NCBI GenBank assembly: GCA_963817635.1
Contig: CAWFPR010000005.1
Coordinates: forward strand, 310,001 to 374,000
From: CAWFPR01 sp963817635
GTDB taxonomy: Bacteria > Acidobacteriota > Vicinamibacteria > Vicinamibacterales > 2-12-FULL-66-21
Direction: 5' to 3'
DNA: 64,000 bases
Translations under genes and position numbers: made by a program
Shown here: positions 53,109-64,000 of the stretch, piece after piece
How positions within the stretch are numbered: the stretch's first letter is position 1
How the letters are laid out: each line of letters starts with the position of its first letter
The notes under the pieces: generated by a model
What the model saw: only the letters and a program-made list of their open reading frames with translations
Database searches by the model: none
Told to the model about the DNA's origin: nothing

Positions 53109-54464
53109 TCAGTCCAGCAGCAGCGCGCCGGGATCCTCGACGAGCTCCTTGATCCGCACCAGGAACTGGACGGCTTCGGAGCCGTCGACGATGCGGTGGT
53201 CGTAGGTCAGCGCGACGTACATCATCGGCCGGATCACGACCTGGCCGTTGACGGCCATCGGCCGCTCCTGGATCGCGTGCAGGCCGAGGATGCCGACCTG
53301 CGGCGGATTCAGGATCGGCGTGCTGAGCAGCGATCCGAAGACGCCGCCGTTGGTGATCGTGAACGTGCCGCCCTTCAGGTCCTCGAGCGTCAGCGTGCCG
53401 TCCTCGGCGCGCTTCGCGAACGACGCGGATCTGCTGCTCGATCTCCGCGAACGACAACTGGTCCGCGTCGCGCAGCACCGGCACGACCAGCCCCTCGCTG
53501 GCGCCGACCGCGACGCCGATGTCGTAGTAGTGCTTGAGGACCATCTCGTCGCCCTGGATCTCGGCGTTGATCCGCGGAAACCCGCGCAGCGCGCCGATGG
53601 CGGCCTTGACGAAGAACGACGCGATGCCGAGGCCGACGCCGTGCCGCTCCTTGAACGACTGCTTGTGCCGCTCGCGCAGCGCCATGACGGCCGTCATGTC
53701 CACCTCGTTGAAGGTGGTGAGCATCGCCGCGGTGCTCTGCGCCTCGACGAGCCGCCTGGCGATCGTCGCGCGGCGCTTCGACATGCGCACGCGCTCTTCT
53801 TTTCTTGATGGCGGGGTCCCCGGCACCCCGCCAAGCTCGCTTCGCTGCGCTCGCGCTTCGCCGCTCGCTCCGCTCCGCTCGCCGTCTCTTGATGGCGGGG
53901 TCCCCGGCACCCCGCAAGCTCGCTTCGCTGCGCTCGCGCTTCGCCGCTCGCGCCGCTCGCTCGCCCTTGGTCGCCAAGCAGCCGCGTCTGCTTTCGGATC
54001 CACCGCCAGAGCGGCCTCCACGTCGCGCTTCATCACGCGGCCGGCGTCGCCGGATCCGCTTCACGCTCGTGATGTCGACCTTCTGCTGATCCGCCGCGTT
54101 CTTCGCCGTCGGGGTTGCCGCTGGTCTTGCTGGCGTCGGCGCCTTCGCGCCTTCGCGGTGGCTGCTTCGGGCTCGCCGCTTCGGCGGGACTCGCCGCGGC
54201 CTCGCCGGCCGCCGCTCGGGCTGTTGCAGCCTCCTCGATCACGCCCAGCACGTCGCCGACCTTCACGTCCGCGCCGTCCTGGTGCGCGATCCTCGCGAGC
54301 ACGCCGCCCTGGGGCGCCGCCACCTCGACGTCGATCTTGTCGGTCTCGAGTTCGACCAGCGGATCGCCGACGGCGACGAGATCGCCCGCCTTGCGCAGCC
54401 ACTTGGCGACGCGCGCATCGACAATCGACTCACCCACTTCCGGCACGACGATATTTGCTGGCAT
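53109..54464 (-). CDS. sucB: 2-oxoacid dehydrogenase E2 (dihydrolipoamide succinyltransferase), frameshifted
   Basis: Core acyltransferase of the 2-oxoglutarate dehydrogenase complex. It starts MPANIVVPEVGESIVDARVA. The lipoyl Lys is in VELETDKIDVEVAAP. After an Ala/Pro linker an E3-binding-type segment appears (GSGDAGRVMKRDVEAALA). The catalytic domain begins MSKRRATIARRLVEAQSTAA and includes YDIGVAVGASEGLVVPVLRD; its active-site His lies in TYDHRIVDG and it ends ALLLD before TGA at 53111. Frames change near 54130, 54040 and 53420. An 84-bp palindromic repeat is inserted twice (53803-53970) between the E3-binding and catalytic domains. It follows sucA by 25 bp, so they form an operon. Confidence 0.87.
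53803..53970. repeat. Two tandem 84-bp palindromic repeat units inside sucB
   Basis: Units begin at 53803 and 53887 with TCTTGATGGCGGGGTCCCCG. Each has the dyad GGCGGGGT-CCCCGGC-ACCCCGCC (the second copy lacks one C) followed by a GC-rich CGCTTCGCTGCGCTCGCG-type tail. 84 bp is 28 codons, so duplication keeps frame; the minus-strand reading gives GVPGTPPSR twice. This composition is foreign to the E2 family and looks like a REP-type element tolerated in the linker. Confidence 0.85.
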
Positions 54465-54489
54465 CGATTGCCTAACCCTTCGAACGTCG

Positions 54490-57302
<2,813 letters not shown>

Positions 57303-57339
57303 ATCCCTACAATCCTACCCCAGGGATGGACGCCCGCTC

Positions 57340-60300
57340 ATGTGGCTGCCGCGCGTCTCGTCGTGTTCGATACTCCGTGCGGCCCCTGCGCCGAGCGCGC
57401 GCGTCGGTGCGTTGTCCCTTTGGCTCGGCAACGCGCCCGCGGTCCGGGCGCAATCTACCGCAAGCGTGTCGGGCGTGTTCGGGACTCTGGCGGGGGCGTG
57501 ATCCCGGCGCCACGGTCATGGTCAAGGCAGACGAAACGGGAAGCACCTCGAAACAGTCGCTGATGCCGCCGGGCGGTATCAGGTGCCGGCGCTCGATGCC
57601 GGCCCCTACACCGTGACCGCCTCTCTCACGGGCTTCAAGACGGCTGTGGCCAGATCCGGTTGGCGCCCGGTCAGCGGTCACGATGAATACTCACACTCGA
57701 GGTCGGCGCGCTGAGCGAAACGGTAACCGTGCGACTCCGAACTCGTGAACACGGCGACCCACGGTGGCCTCGACGCTCAACGCCGATCAGCTCAATCGGA
57801 TGCCGACGCCGACGCGCAACGCGCTGAACGCGATCACGTTCCTTCCCGGCGTCAACACGGCGACGACCAACCGCGAATCCCGCATCAACGGCCTGCCCGA
57901 GTCCTTCCTGAGCATCACGCTCGACGGCCAGAGCAACAACGACAACTTCAACCGCTCGACCGACGGGTTCTTCGCCTCCGTCTATCCGCGCCAGGACGCC
58001 GTCGAAGCCGTATCGGTGACGCTGGCGGCGGCCGGCGCGCAGGTCGGCGGCGGCTCGGGCGCCGTCACGATGGCCTTCCAGACGCGCTCGGGCGGGAACC
58101 GTTTCGCGGGAAGCGTCTACGAGTACCTGGCGCGACCCGAGGCTGAATTCCAACTACTACTTCAACGAGATCAACGACCTGCCGAAGAACGACGTCAAGC
58201 TGAACCAGTGGGGCTTCCGGGTGGGCGGCCCCATTGTGATTCCCGGGATGTACGACGGCCGCAGCAAGGCGTTCTTCTTCCTCAATTACGAGCAGGTCAG
58301 GTTCCCGAACAGCTTCACGCGCACCCGGACGGTCCTCAACGACCGGGCGCTCGACGGGTGGTTCCGCTATCAGGTGGGCTCCTCGGTACGCGAGGTCAAC
58401 GTGCTCCAGCTCGCGGCGGCCAACGGGCAGATCTCGGCGAAGGACCCGACCGTCTCCTCCCTGCTGCAGAAGATCCAGGCGTCGATGCTGACGACGGGCA
58501 CTCGTTCGGCGCTGGCCGACCCGCTGCTCGATCAGTACGTGTATCTGAGCCCGGGCAAGCTGTTCGAGCACCAGCCGACGGTCCGCATCGACTACAACAT
58601 CGGCGCCAAGCACCGGCTGAGCGGATCGTTTTCAACCATCACGGCACGGCGCGACCCGGACTACCTCAACTCGGCGGACTCGCGTTTCCCGGGCGCGCCC
58701 AACTACCGGATCTTCGAATCGACGCGGCCGCTGTTCTCGATATCGCTGCGCTCGACCCTCGGGTCGAGTCTCGTCAACGAGCTGCGCGGCGGGGGCAACG
58801 CCTTCTATGGCTCGTCCTACTTCGGCAAGCCCAAGAGCAATGGACCGCAGACCTTCGAGGACGAAGACGGATACGCCATCGACTTCGACACGGGCATCGG
58901 GTTGACCAACTGGTACTACCAGACCACGCCGAGCTGGCGGAACGCGCCGACCTACAGCCTCGCCGACACGGTAACCTGGCTGAAGGGCAAGCACAGCATG
59001 AGCTTCGGCGGGTCGTATCTGCTGCAGACGGCCCAGGAGAACGCCCAGCAACAAGTCGATCAGATCAACCTCAGGTTCGATCAGGATTTCGACCCCGCGC
59101 GCGGGCTGTTCACGACGAGTAACTTCCCGTCCGCTTCGTCGGGGCAACTCAGTGACGCCCGGTCCCTGTACGCCCTGCTGACGGGTCGCGTGGGGTGCGT
59201 GGTGGGGCAGGCGGCGCTGGACCCCGGCACCAACAAATACGTCTCGCTCGGGCCGCGGGTGCGGGAGGGGAAGATCAGCATCTTCGGGGGCTTCCTCCAG
59301 GATTCGTGGAAGGCGTCGCCGACTGTCACGCTGACCGGAGGCCTGCGCTGGGACGTGCAGACGCCCTTCGCCGCCTCGAACGACGTCATGTCGGCGGTCA
59401 CCTTGAACAGCATCTGCGGGATCTCGGGACTGGGTAACGGGAGCCTGTACAACAAGTGCAACTTCCTGAGCCCGGGATCGAACGGGGGCGTGGTCCCCGA
59501 GTTCATCCAGCTCAAAAGCGGAACGGAAGGCTACAAGACGGACTGGAACAACCTCGCCCCGTCGGTGAGCGTCGCGTGGCGGCCGAACGTGCAGTCCGGC
59601 TTCATGCGGACGCTGCTGGGGGATCCGGAGCAGGCGACGATCCGGGGGGGCTGGTCGGTGGCCTACGACCGCCAGGGCATGGCCATCTTCACGGGCACGT
59701 ATGGCAACAATCCCGGCAGCACGTTGTCGCTCACTCGAGACGCGAACACCGGGCTCGTCGGGCCCGGCGAGTCGTGGCCGGTGCTCTTGAGCGAGAAAGA
59801 CCGGCTCTACCCGGCGTCGTTCCCGGAGACCGCCACGTTCCCGATCGCGGTGCGCGAGAACCGGGCGGACAGCATCTATGCCTTCGCGCCGGACATCGAG
59901 ATCGCCAAGGCGCAGACCTGGATGGTTGGTTTCCAGCGTGCCCTCTCCAGGGACATGGCGGTGGAATTCCGTTACGTCGGGACGCGCGGCAGCAACCAGT
60001 GGTCGCAGCTCAACTGGAACAGCATCCGGGGCGAGAACCTCGTGCCCAATGGCTTCCTGGACGAGTTCAGGGGCGCCATGGGCAACCTCGCCGCCAACAA
60101 CGCCTCCGGTATCAGTGGCCGCGTCGGATCGTTCGCCTACTTTGGACCGGGGACGGGAACGAGTCCGCTGCCGATCTACCTCGCCTACTTCAACGGCAGC
60201 ACGGATGCCACGAATCCGGCGGCCTATTCGGGAGGCACGAGCACCTGGCGGAGCACGACGTTCGCCAGCCGGATGTCGCCGGCGAACCCGGCGCCGGTCA

Positions 60301-61247
60301 CATCGGCCAGCGACCTCGACGCCAACACGACGCGCCGGAACAACGCGCTCAGCGTCGGCTATCCCGCGAACTTCTTCGTGCCGAATCCCGACGTCAATCA
60401 GGTGAACGTCTATGACAGCGGGGCCTACAGCGACTACCACGCGCTGCAGATCGAGCTGCGGCGGCGGCTGTCGAAGGGGCTGTCGGCGAACATCAACTAC
60501 CAGTACGCGCTCGAAGCCGGGTCGGCCTTCGACGGCTTCAGCTTCGGGCGGACGATGGTCCAGCAGGGCGACGTCCGGCACGCGTTCAAGTACCAGTTCG
60601 ACTGGCAGATTCCGGTGGGCCGCGACCACCGGCTCGGCCGCGACATGAACCCGATCCTCAACGGGATCATCGGCGGCTGGAGCATCAACGGCGTCGGGCG
60701 CGTCCAGGCCCGGACGCTGGACTTCGGCGAAGTGCGGCTCGTCGGCATGACGAAGAGCGACCTGCAGAAGATGTGGAAGTTCTACAAAATCGAGAACGCC
60801 TCCACAGGGCAGACGGAAGTCTGGATGCTGCCGCAGGACGTGATCCTCAACACGCGCCGGGCATTCAGCGTGAGCAACACGACGCTCGACGGGTACTCCA
60901 CGAGCCTCGGGCCGCCCGAAGGCCGGTACATCGCGCCGGCCAACACGGCCGACTGCATCCAGATCAGGGGCGGCGACTGCGGCGTCTCGCGGGCACTGAT
61001 CCTGCGGGCGCCCTGGTTCTCTCGCGTGGACATCGGCGCGACCAAGCGGTTCGACATCAAGGGCACGACCAACTTCGAGATCCGGGTTGACGTGTTGAAC
61101 CTCTTCGACAACATCAACTTCAACCCGGTCGCCAACCCGGGCAGCGGCTCGACCATCTTCCAGGTGACGAGCGGCTACACGGATCCGAGCAACACGTACG
61201 ACCCGGGCGGCCGGCTCGGACAGGTCATGTTCCGCTTCAACTGGTAA
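57340..61247 (+). CDS. Oar-type TonB-dependent outer-membrane receptor, frameshifted near the 5' end
   Basis: Outer-membrane beta-barrel receptor of about 1,290 aa. After a poorly read signal region (ending APAVRAQ), a carboxypeptidase-regulatory domain (ASVSGV, then VPALDAGPYTVTASLTGFKT) leads to the plug: LNRMPTPTRNALNAITFLPG, INGLPESFLSITLDGQSNND and VYPRQDAVEAVSVTLAA. The barrel follows (GGPIVIPGMYDGRSKAFFFL, DSWKASPTVTLTGGLRWDV) and ends in the aromatic signature GGRLGQVMFRFNW that BAM recognises. Shifts lie near 57470, 57560-57750 and 58150; the barrel from 58150 on is intact. Such Oar-like proteins are abundant in Acidobacteria and are thought to import polymers or complexed nutrients. 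Divergent from sucA, with only 37 bp between starts. Confidence 0.88.
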
Positions 61248-61258
61248 CTCCTCTCATG

Positions 61259-61302
61259 CCCGGTGGAGTCCCGACCCGTTCGGGGCTCCGCCGGGATTTT
61301 TT
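61259..61302 (+). terminator. Rho-independent terminator after the TonB-dependent receptor
   Basis: CCCGGTGGAG and CTCCGCCGGG pair (one T-G wobble) around a 17-nt loop that itself contains a small CCCGA/TCGGG stem; ATTTTTT follows. It lies 12 bp after the receptor stop and would separate it from the VWFA gene. Confidence 0.8.
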
Positions 61303-61354
61303 CCGCCCCCCTTTCGATTCTCGATGCCGTCGGAACCGGGGGCTGGCGCTCGAC

Positions 61355-63181
61355 ATGGAGCTTCGCGGTCGTCGTCTCGGTTCGTGCGGCGTGGCGGCTG
61401 TGCTGGTCCTGTGCCCGCCTCCCCACCTCGCCCCGGCCGCCGCCGCGCCGGTGTCCATCGAAGGACCACAGGCACGCGCCGCCACCGAACGGCCACCCGC
61501 CCTGCTCGTCGATTTCGCCGTTGTACAGGACGGCTCACCCGTCAGCGACCTGCAGCCGTCAGAGGTGGAGGTCCGGATCGACGGGCGCCCCAGGACGATC
61601 ACCGCCATTCGCCAAATCGCCGCGGCTCCAGTCACCGCGGCAACCGGGGGCGCCCCGCGCGTGCCGCCGCCGTACGGGACGAACCGGGACGTGACGGCCG
61701 GGCGCGATTTCGTACTGCTGCTGGACGAAGAGTCGCTCACGGCGGGGCGGGAGACGCAGCTCCGAAGCGCCGTGGACGGCCTGCTCGCCGGATTCTCCCC
61801 CGCCGACCGCGCGATGGTTCTCGCGCTGCCGTACGGCGGCATCAGGCAGGCGTTCACGTCCGACAGGGCCCGGGTCCGCCTCGCGATGGCCGCAGTGGGC
61901 GGCCAGGGATCACGCAGCGAGACCGGGTCGGACATGGCCTGCCGGACCCGGCGGTTCCTCGAATCCCTCCACAGCTTTCTCGTGGGCCAGGCCGGGCGCT
62001 CCACGCCCCTCACCGTCGTCCTGTTCACCGCCGGCCTTGCGGCGCCGCGCCGGGACGCGCCCATGGCGCGCGCCCCGGGCATGTGCGAACTGCCCGTGAC
62101 GCACTTTCAGATGATCGGCGCAGCCGCGGGCGCCGCACGGGCGAACTTCTACGTGCTGCAGCCCTCCGACGTCGGGTTCAGCGCCGGCGGCTGGACCGAG
62201 TCGATTGCCGGGACCTCGTTCCTGGGTTCCGACAATCCGCTCGAAGGCATCGAGCACCTGGCCGGGGCGACGGGAGCGGTTCGCCTGGCGCTGGACGGGA
62301 GCGGCACGGAGTCCGTGGCGCGAGTCGCCCGGGAGTCGTCCGCGTACTACGTCGCCGAACTCGCCATCGAGCCGCGCGAGATCTTCGGGCGCAGCCGGAA
62401 GCTGGCGGTGCGGGTGAATCGCGATGGCGTGTTTGTGCGCGCCCGTCCGGAGATTACCTTCACCCAACCTGAACCGAGCGGTGCGACCACGCGACTGGCG
62501 GTCAGCGATCTGCTGCTGTCGCCGGCGGCCGCACCCGATCTGCCGCTGCGCGTGGCCGGCTTCACCGTACGTGAACCCGACGGCCAGCTGCGCATCGGCG
62601 CCGTCGTCGAGCCGATCGAGCCTGATGTGACCCTGGCCTCAGCGGGCGCCGTGCTGCTCGATGGCGGCGAGATCGTCGCGCGCTGGTTCGCGACGGATGC
62701 GAGCGAGCGGCCGTTGCTCGGTGCGATGGCGGCTGCGCCCGGACGCTACCGGCTTCGCGTGGCGGCGATCGATGAGTCCGGCCGGGCCGGAGTGGCGGAA
62801 GAGGATGTGGAGGCGCGCCTGGTCTCGGTTGGCCCCCTGACGCTCGGTTCGCTGATGCTCGGCGTCTCACGCGGCGGTGGCGTGGTGCCGCAGCTCGAGT
62901 TCGGCGGCGAACCGATCGCCATCGCGTCGTTCGACATCTACGGCGGCGAGGGGGGCCTCGCGCTGTCGGCCACGCTCGAAGTCGCTCGCAAGCCGGACGG
63001 CACGGCCCTGGTCACTCTGCCGCTTGCGCTCGCCCGGGCGGACGCCAGCCGCGTCGTCGCCACCGGCTCCGTGCCGCTCGGCGCGTTGCCGCCAGGCGAC
63101 TACGTCGTTCGCGGCGTGATCCGGCTCGAGGACGGCACCATCGGCCGCGTGAGCCGGACGCTGAGGAAAGTCGGACCTTAG
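61355..63181 (+). CDS. Acidobacterial VWFA-like protein (TIGR03436-type)
   Basis: A 608-aa exported protein. The start at 61355 opens a signal peptide (MELRGRRLGSCGVAAVLVLC to APAAAA). A short beta domain (LLVDFAVVQDGSPVSDLQPS, then EVEVRIDGRPRTITAIRQI) matches the N-terminal part of acidobacterial VWFA-related proteins. The VWA-like fold follows: FVLLLDEESLTAGRETQLRS, DRAMVLALPYG, PLTVVLFTAGL. The MIDAS DxSxS is replaced by DEESLT, so metal binding may be weak. The C-terminal half (from about 360) is beta-rich. It follows the TonB receptor behind a terminator. Function unknown; family members are common in Acidobacteria. Confidence 0.8.
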   Translation: MELRGRRLGSCGVAAVLVLCPPPHLAPAAAAPVSIEGPQARAATERPPALLVDFAVVQDGSPVSDLQPSEVEVRIDGRPRTITAIRQIAAAPVTAATGGAPRVPPPYGTNRDVTAGRDFVLLLDEESLTAGRETQLRSAVDGLLAGFSPADRAMVLALPYGGIRQAFTSDRARVRLAMAAVGGQGSRSETGSDMACRTRRFLESLHSFLVGQAGRSTPLTVVLFTAGLAAPRRDAPMARAPGMCELPVTHFQMIGAAAGAARANFYVLQPSDVGFSAGGWTESIAGTSFLGSDNPLEGIEHLAGATGAVRLALDGSGTESVARVARESSAYYVAELAIEPREIFGRSRKLAVRVNRDGVFVRARPEITFTQPEPSGATTRLAVSDLLLSPAAAPDLPLRVAGFTVREPDGQLRIGAVVEPIEPDVTLASAGAVLLDGGEIVARWFATDASERPLLGAMAAAPGRYRLRVAAIDESGRAGVAEEDVEARLVSVGPLTLGSLMLGVSRGGGVVPQLEFGGEPIAIASFDIYGGEGGLALSATLEVARKPDGTALVTLPLALARADASRVVATGSVPLGALPPGDYVVRGVIRLEDGTIGRVSRTLRKVGP

Positions 63182-63273
63182 CTCGGCGGTCGGCGCTCGG
63201 CGGGCGGCGGGCGGGGCTCGGGGTTCGGCGTGCGCCCCATTGACCTTCCGGCCACATCCGTCCGTCCCTTCCC

Positions 63274-63501
63274 TTACCTGCGTCCTGGATTGTGGGTCCG
63301 ATCGGTGGCCCACGCCTCCTGCACCCGCCGCATTTCGTCGATCGACGCGTGCTTGTGGACGCCCGGCGGATACCGGCGGGTTGACGTTCGAACACCGAGA
63401 TCCCAGAGCGCCGCCATCGTGCGGAAGAGCCCCGGATCTCCCGGCTGGCGCCAGACCGGCTGGCTCATCTCCTCCACGCTCCGGAATCTGCGGACCGGCA
63501 T
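63274..63501 (-). CDS. Small protein paired with a nucleotidyltransferase
   Basis: A 75-aa basic protein: MPVRRFRSVEEMSQPVWRQP, then LFRTMAALWDLGVRTSTRRY and PPGVHKHASIDEMRRVQEAW. I recall the same layout (VRRFRSVEEM at the start, PPGVHKxxSIEE in the middle) from small proteins beside nucleotidyltransferase genes in many bacteria; no function is established. Its ATG follows the TAG of the nucleotidyltransferase directly with no gap, so translation is coupled. A role as antitoxin or partner is inference. Confidence 0.65.
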   Translation of the reverse strand: MPVRRFRSVEEMSQPVWRQPGDPGLFRTMAALWDLGVRTSTRRYPPGVHKHASIDEMRRVQEAWATDRTHNPGRR

Positions 63502-63972
63502 CTATTCGTCCTCGAGGCGGAAACGGATCCGCAGCAATTCGGCGTCGGCGCGGTCCTTCAACCGGACGGTGTCCCTCTTCATCCGGTACAACGTCCGCGG
63601 CGTGGCGACCGTGACGATGATGCCCGCAAACGGCAGTCGCTCGGTCTCCACATCCGCGAAGGCGAACGCTTCCCCCAGCCGGGTGACGATGTCGAGGTGA
63701 AATGCGCCTTCCGGGGGCACGTACTGGATTGCAGGGTACGCGCCGAGCAGATCGGCCGCTGTGATCTGCTCAATCTCCGGGTCGGAGAAGACGCTCGTCA
63801 ATGCCGTTCGGAGACGTGCGATGTTGTCCGCGTCGGGCGCAACGAATATGTCGAGATCCTCGGTGAAGCGCGCGAGCCCGTGCAGGTTCAGCGCCACGGC
63901 GCCGAAGATCGCGTACCGCACGCCGGACTCCTCCAGCGCGCGCAGCACGGCCTGGAGCCGCTCGAAATCCAC
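63502..63972 (-). CDS. MNT/AbiEii-like nucleotidyltransferase (DUF6036-type)
   Basis: A 156-aa minimal nucleotidyltransferase. It starts MDFERLQAVLRALEESGVRY. The motif YAIFGAVALNLHGLARFTED with DLDIFVAP contains the Gly pair region and the catalytic DxD (DLD). The third acid is probably in GAFHLDIVTRLGE. YRMKRDTVRLKDRADAELLR near the end matches the family's C-terminal helix. First of a two-gene unit with the 75-aa protein. By analogy with MNT-HEPN and AbiE systems it may be part of a toxin-antitoxin-like pair, but no HEPN or AbiEi partner is present. Confidence 0.75.
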   Translation of the reverse strand: MDFERLQAVLRALEESGVRYAIFGAVALNLHGLARFTEDLDIFVAPDADNIARLRTALTSVFSDPEIEQITAADLLGAYPAIQYVPPEGAFHLDIVTRLGEAFAFADVETERLPFAGIIVTVATPRTLYRMKRDTVRLKDRADAELLRIRFRLEDE

Positions 63973-63988
63973 GAATTCAGCCTAGCAC

Positions 63989-64000
63989 AAGGGCTCAGGG
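63989..64000. repeat. Start of a heptamer (GGGCTCA) array at the window edge
   Basis: AAGGGCTCAGGG, the same unit as the arrays at 28.2 and 31.7 kb, begins 17 bp upstream of the nucleotidyltransferase start (minus strand) and runs off the window. Confidence 0.5.

Noticed and set aside
51666..53537. Three overlapping open frames of about 480-620 codons across the 115-bp array
   Set aside because: They arise because the unit has no stop in the plus frames and its length is 1 modulo 3. There is no start context, and the protein is a low-complexity repeat without family similarity.

Overview
The window is GC-rich chromosomal DNA that reads most naturally as an acidobacterium, probably of the Vicinamibacteria type. 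Reasons are the acidobacterial VWFA-like protein, the large Oar-type TonB-dependent receptor with an N-terminal carboxypeptidase-regulatory domain, the multiheme cytochromes, the codon use, and many short intergenic repeat arrays. No 16S rRNA, tRNA, transposase, phage gene or CRISPR array was seen. The taxonomic call is inference.

Layout. 0.3-6.3 kb: an arsenic-type secondary-metabolism locus. Two rSAM-associated transferases diverge from a fused PqqD/radical SAM/SPASM/ArsM-like protein, which converges on a mercuric-reductase-like flavoprotein; an ECF sigma remnant follows. 6.3-10.6 kb: uvrA, a nucleotidyltransferase and a DUF3303 protein. 10.7-13.2 kb: a 12-bp repeat array, then modABC for molybdate. 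13.4-17.6 kb: glgX and a secreted gamma-glutamyltransferase. 17.55-23.9 kb: a compact his operon (hisI-G-D-C-B-H-F-A, mostly overlapping) preceded by a probable histidine attenuator. 23.9-34.6 kb: DUF4097, M28 peptidase, AAA ATPase, UMF1-type MFS, S9 peptidase, a TIGR01777 epimerase-like protein, an FAD oxidoreductase and a DedA-like protein. 34.7-39.0 kb: a nine-heme cytochrome c with a cytochrome b partner, followed by a NarL-family two-component pair. 39.0-47.6 kb: DUF885 peptidase, second 12-bp array, pncB, FRG protein, quinone oxidoreductase, GT-C protein and small proteins. 47.6-57.3 kb: YfbK-like VWA protein, GyrB/ParE, a 115-bp tandem array, sucB and sucA, all on the minus strand. 57.3-64 kb: TonB-dependent receptor, VWFA protein and a nucleotidyltransferase plus small-protein pair.

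Sequence quality. About twenty genes, including hisG, hisD, hisC, hisH, hisA, gyrB, sucA and sucB, are split only by single-base shifts while conserved protein continues in another frame. The simplest reading is residual indel error in the assembly, not pseudogenes. Such genes are annotated as one CDS over the full span.

Most interesting points: the radical SAM-ArsM fusion with its neighbours; the His-codon leader plus terminator in front of hisI; and several repeat families (12-bp arrays that have copied the 3' end of the flanking gene, heptamer arrays just upstream of start codons, a 115-bp array upstream of gyrB, and an 84-bp palindromic repeat inside sucB).
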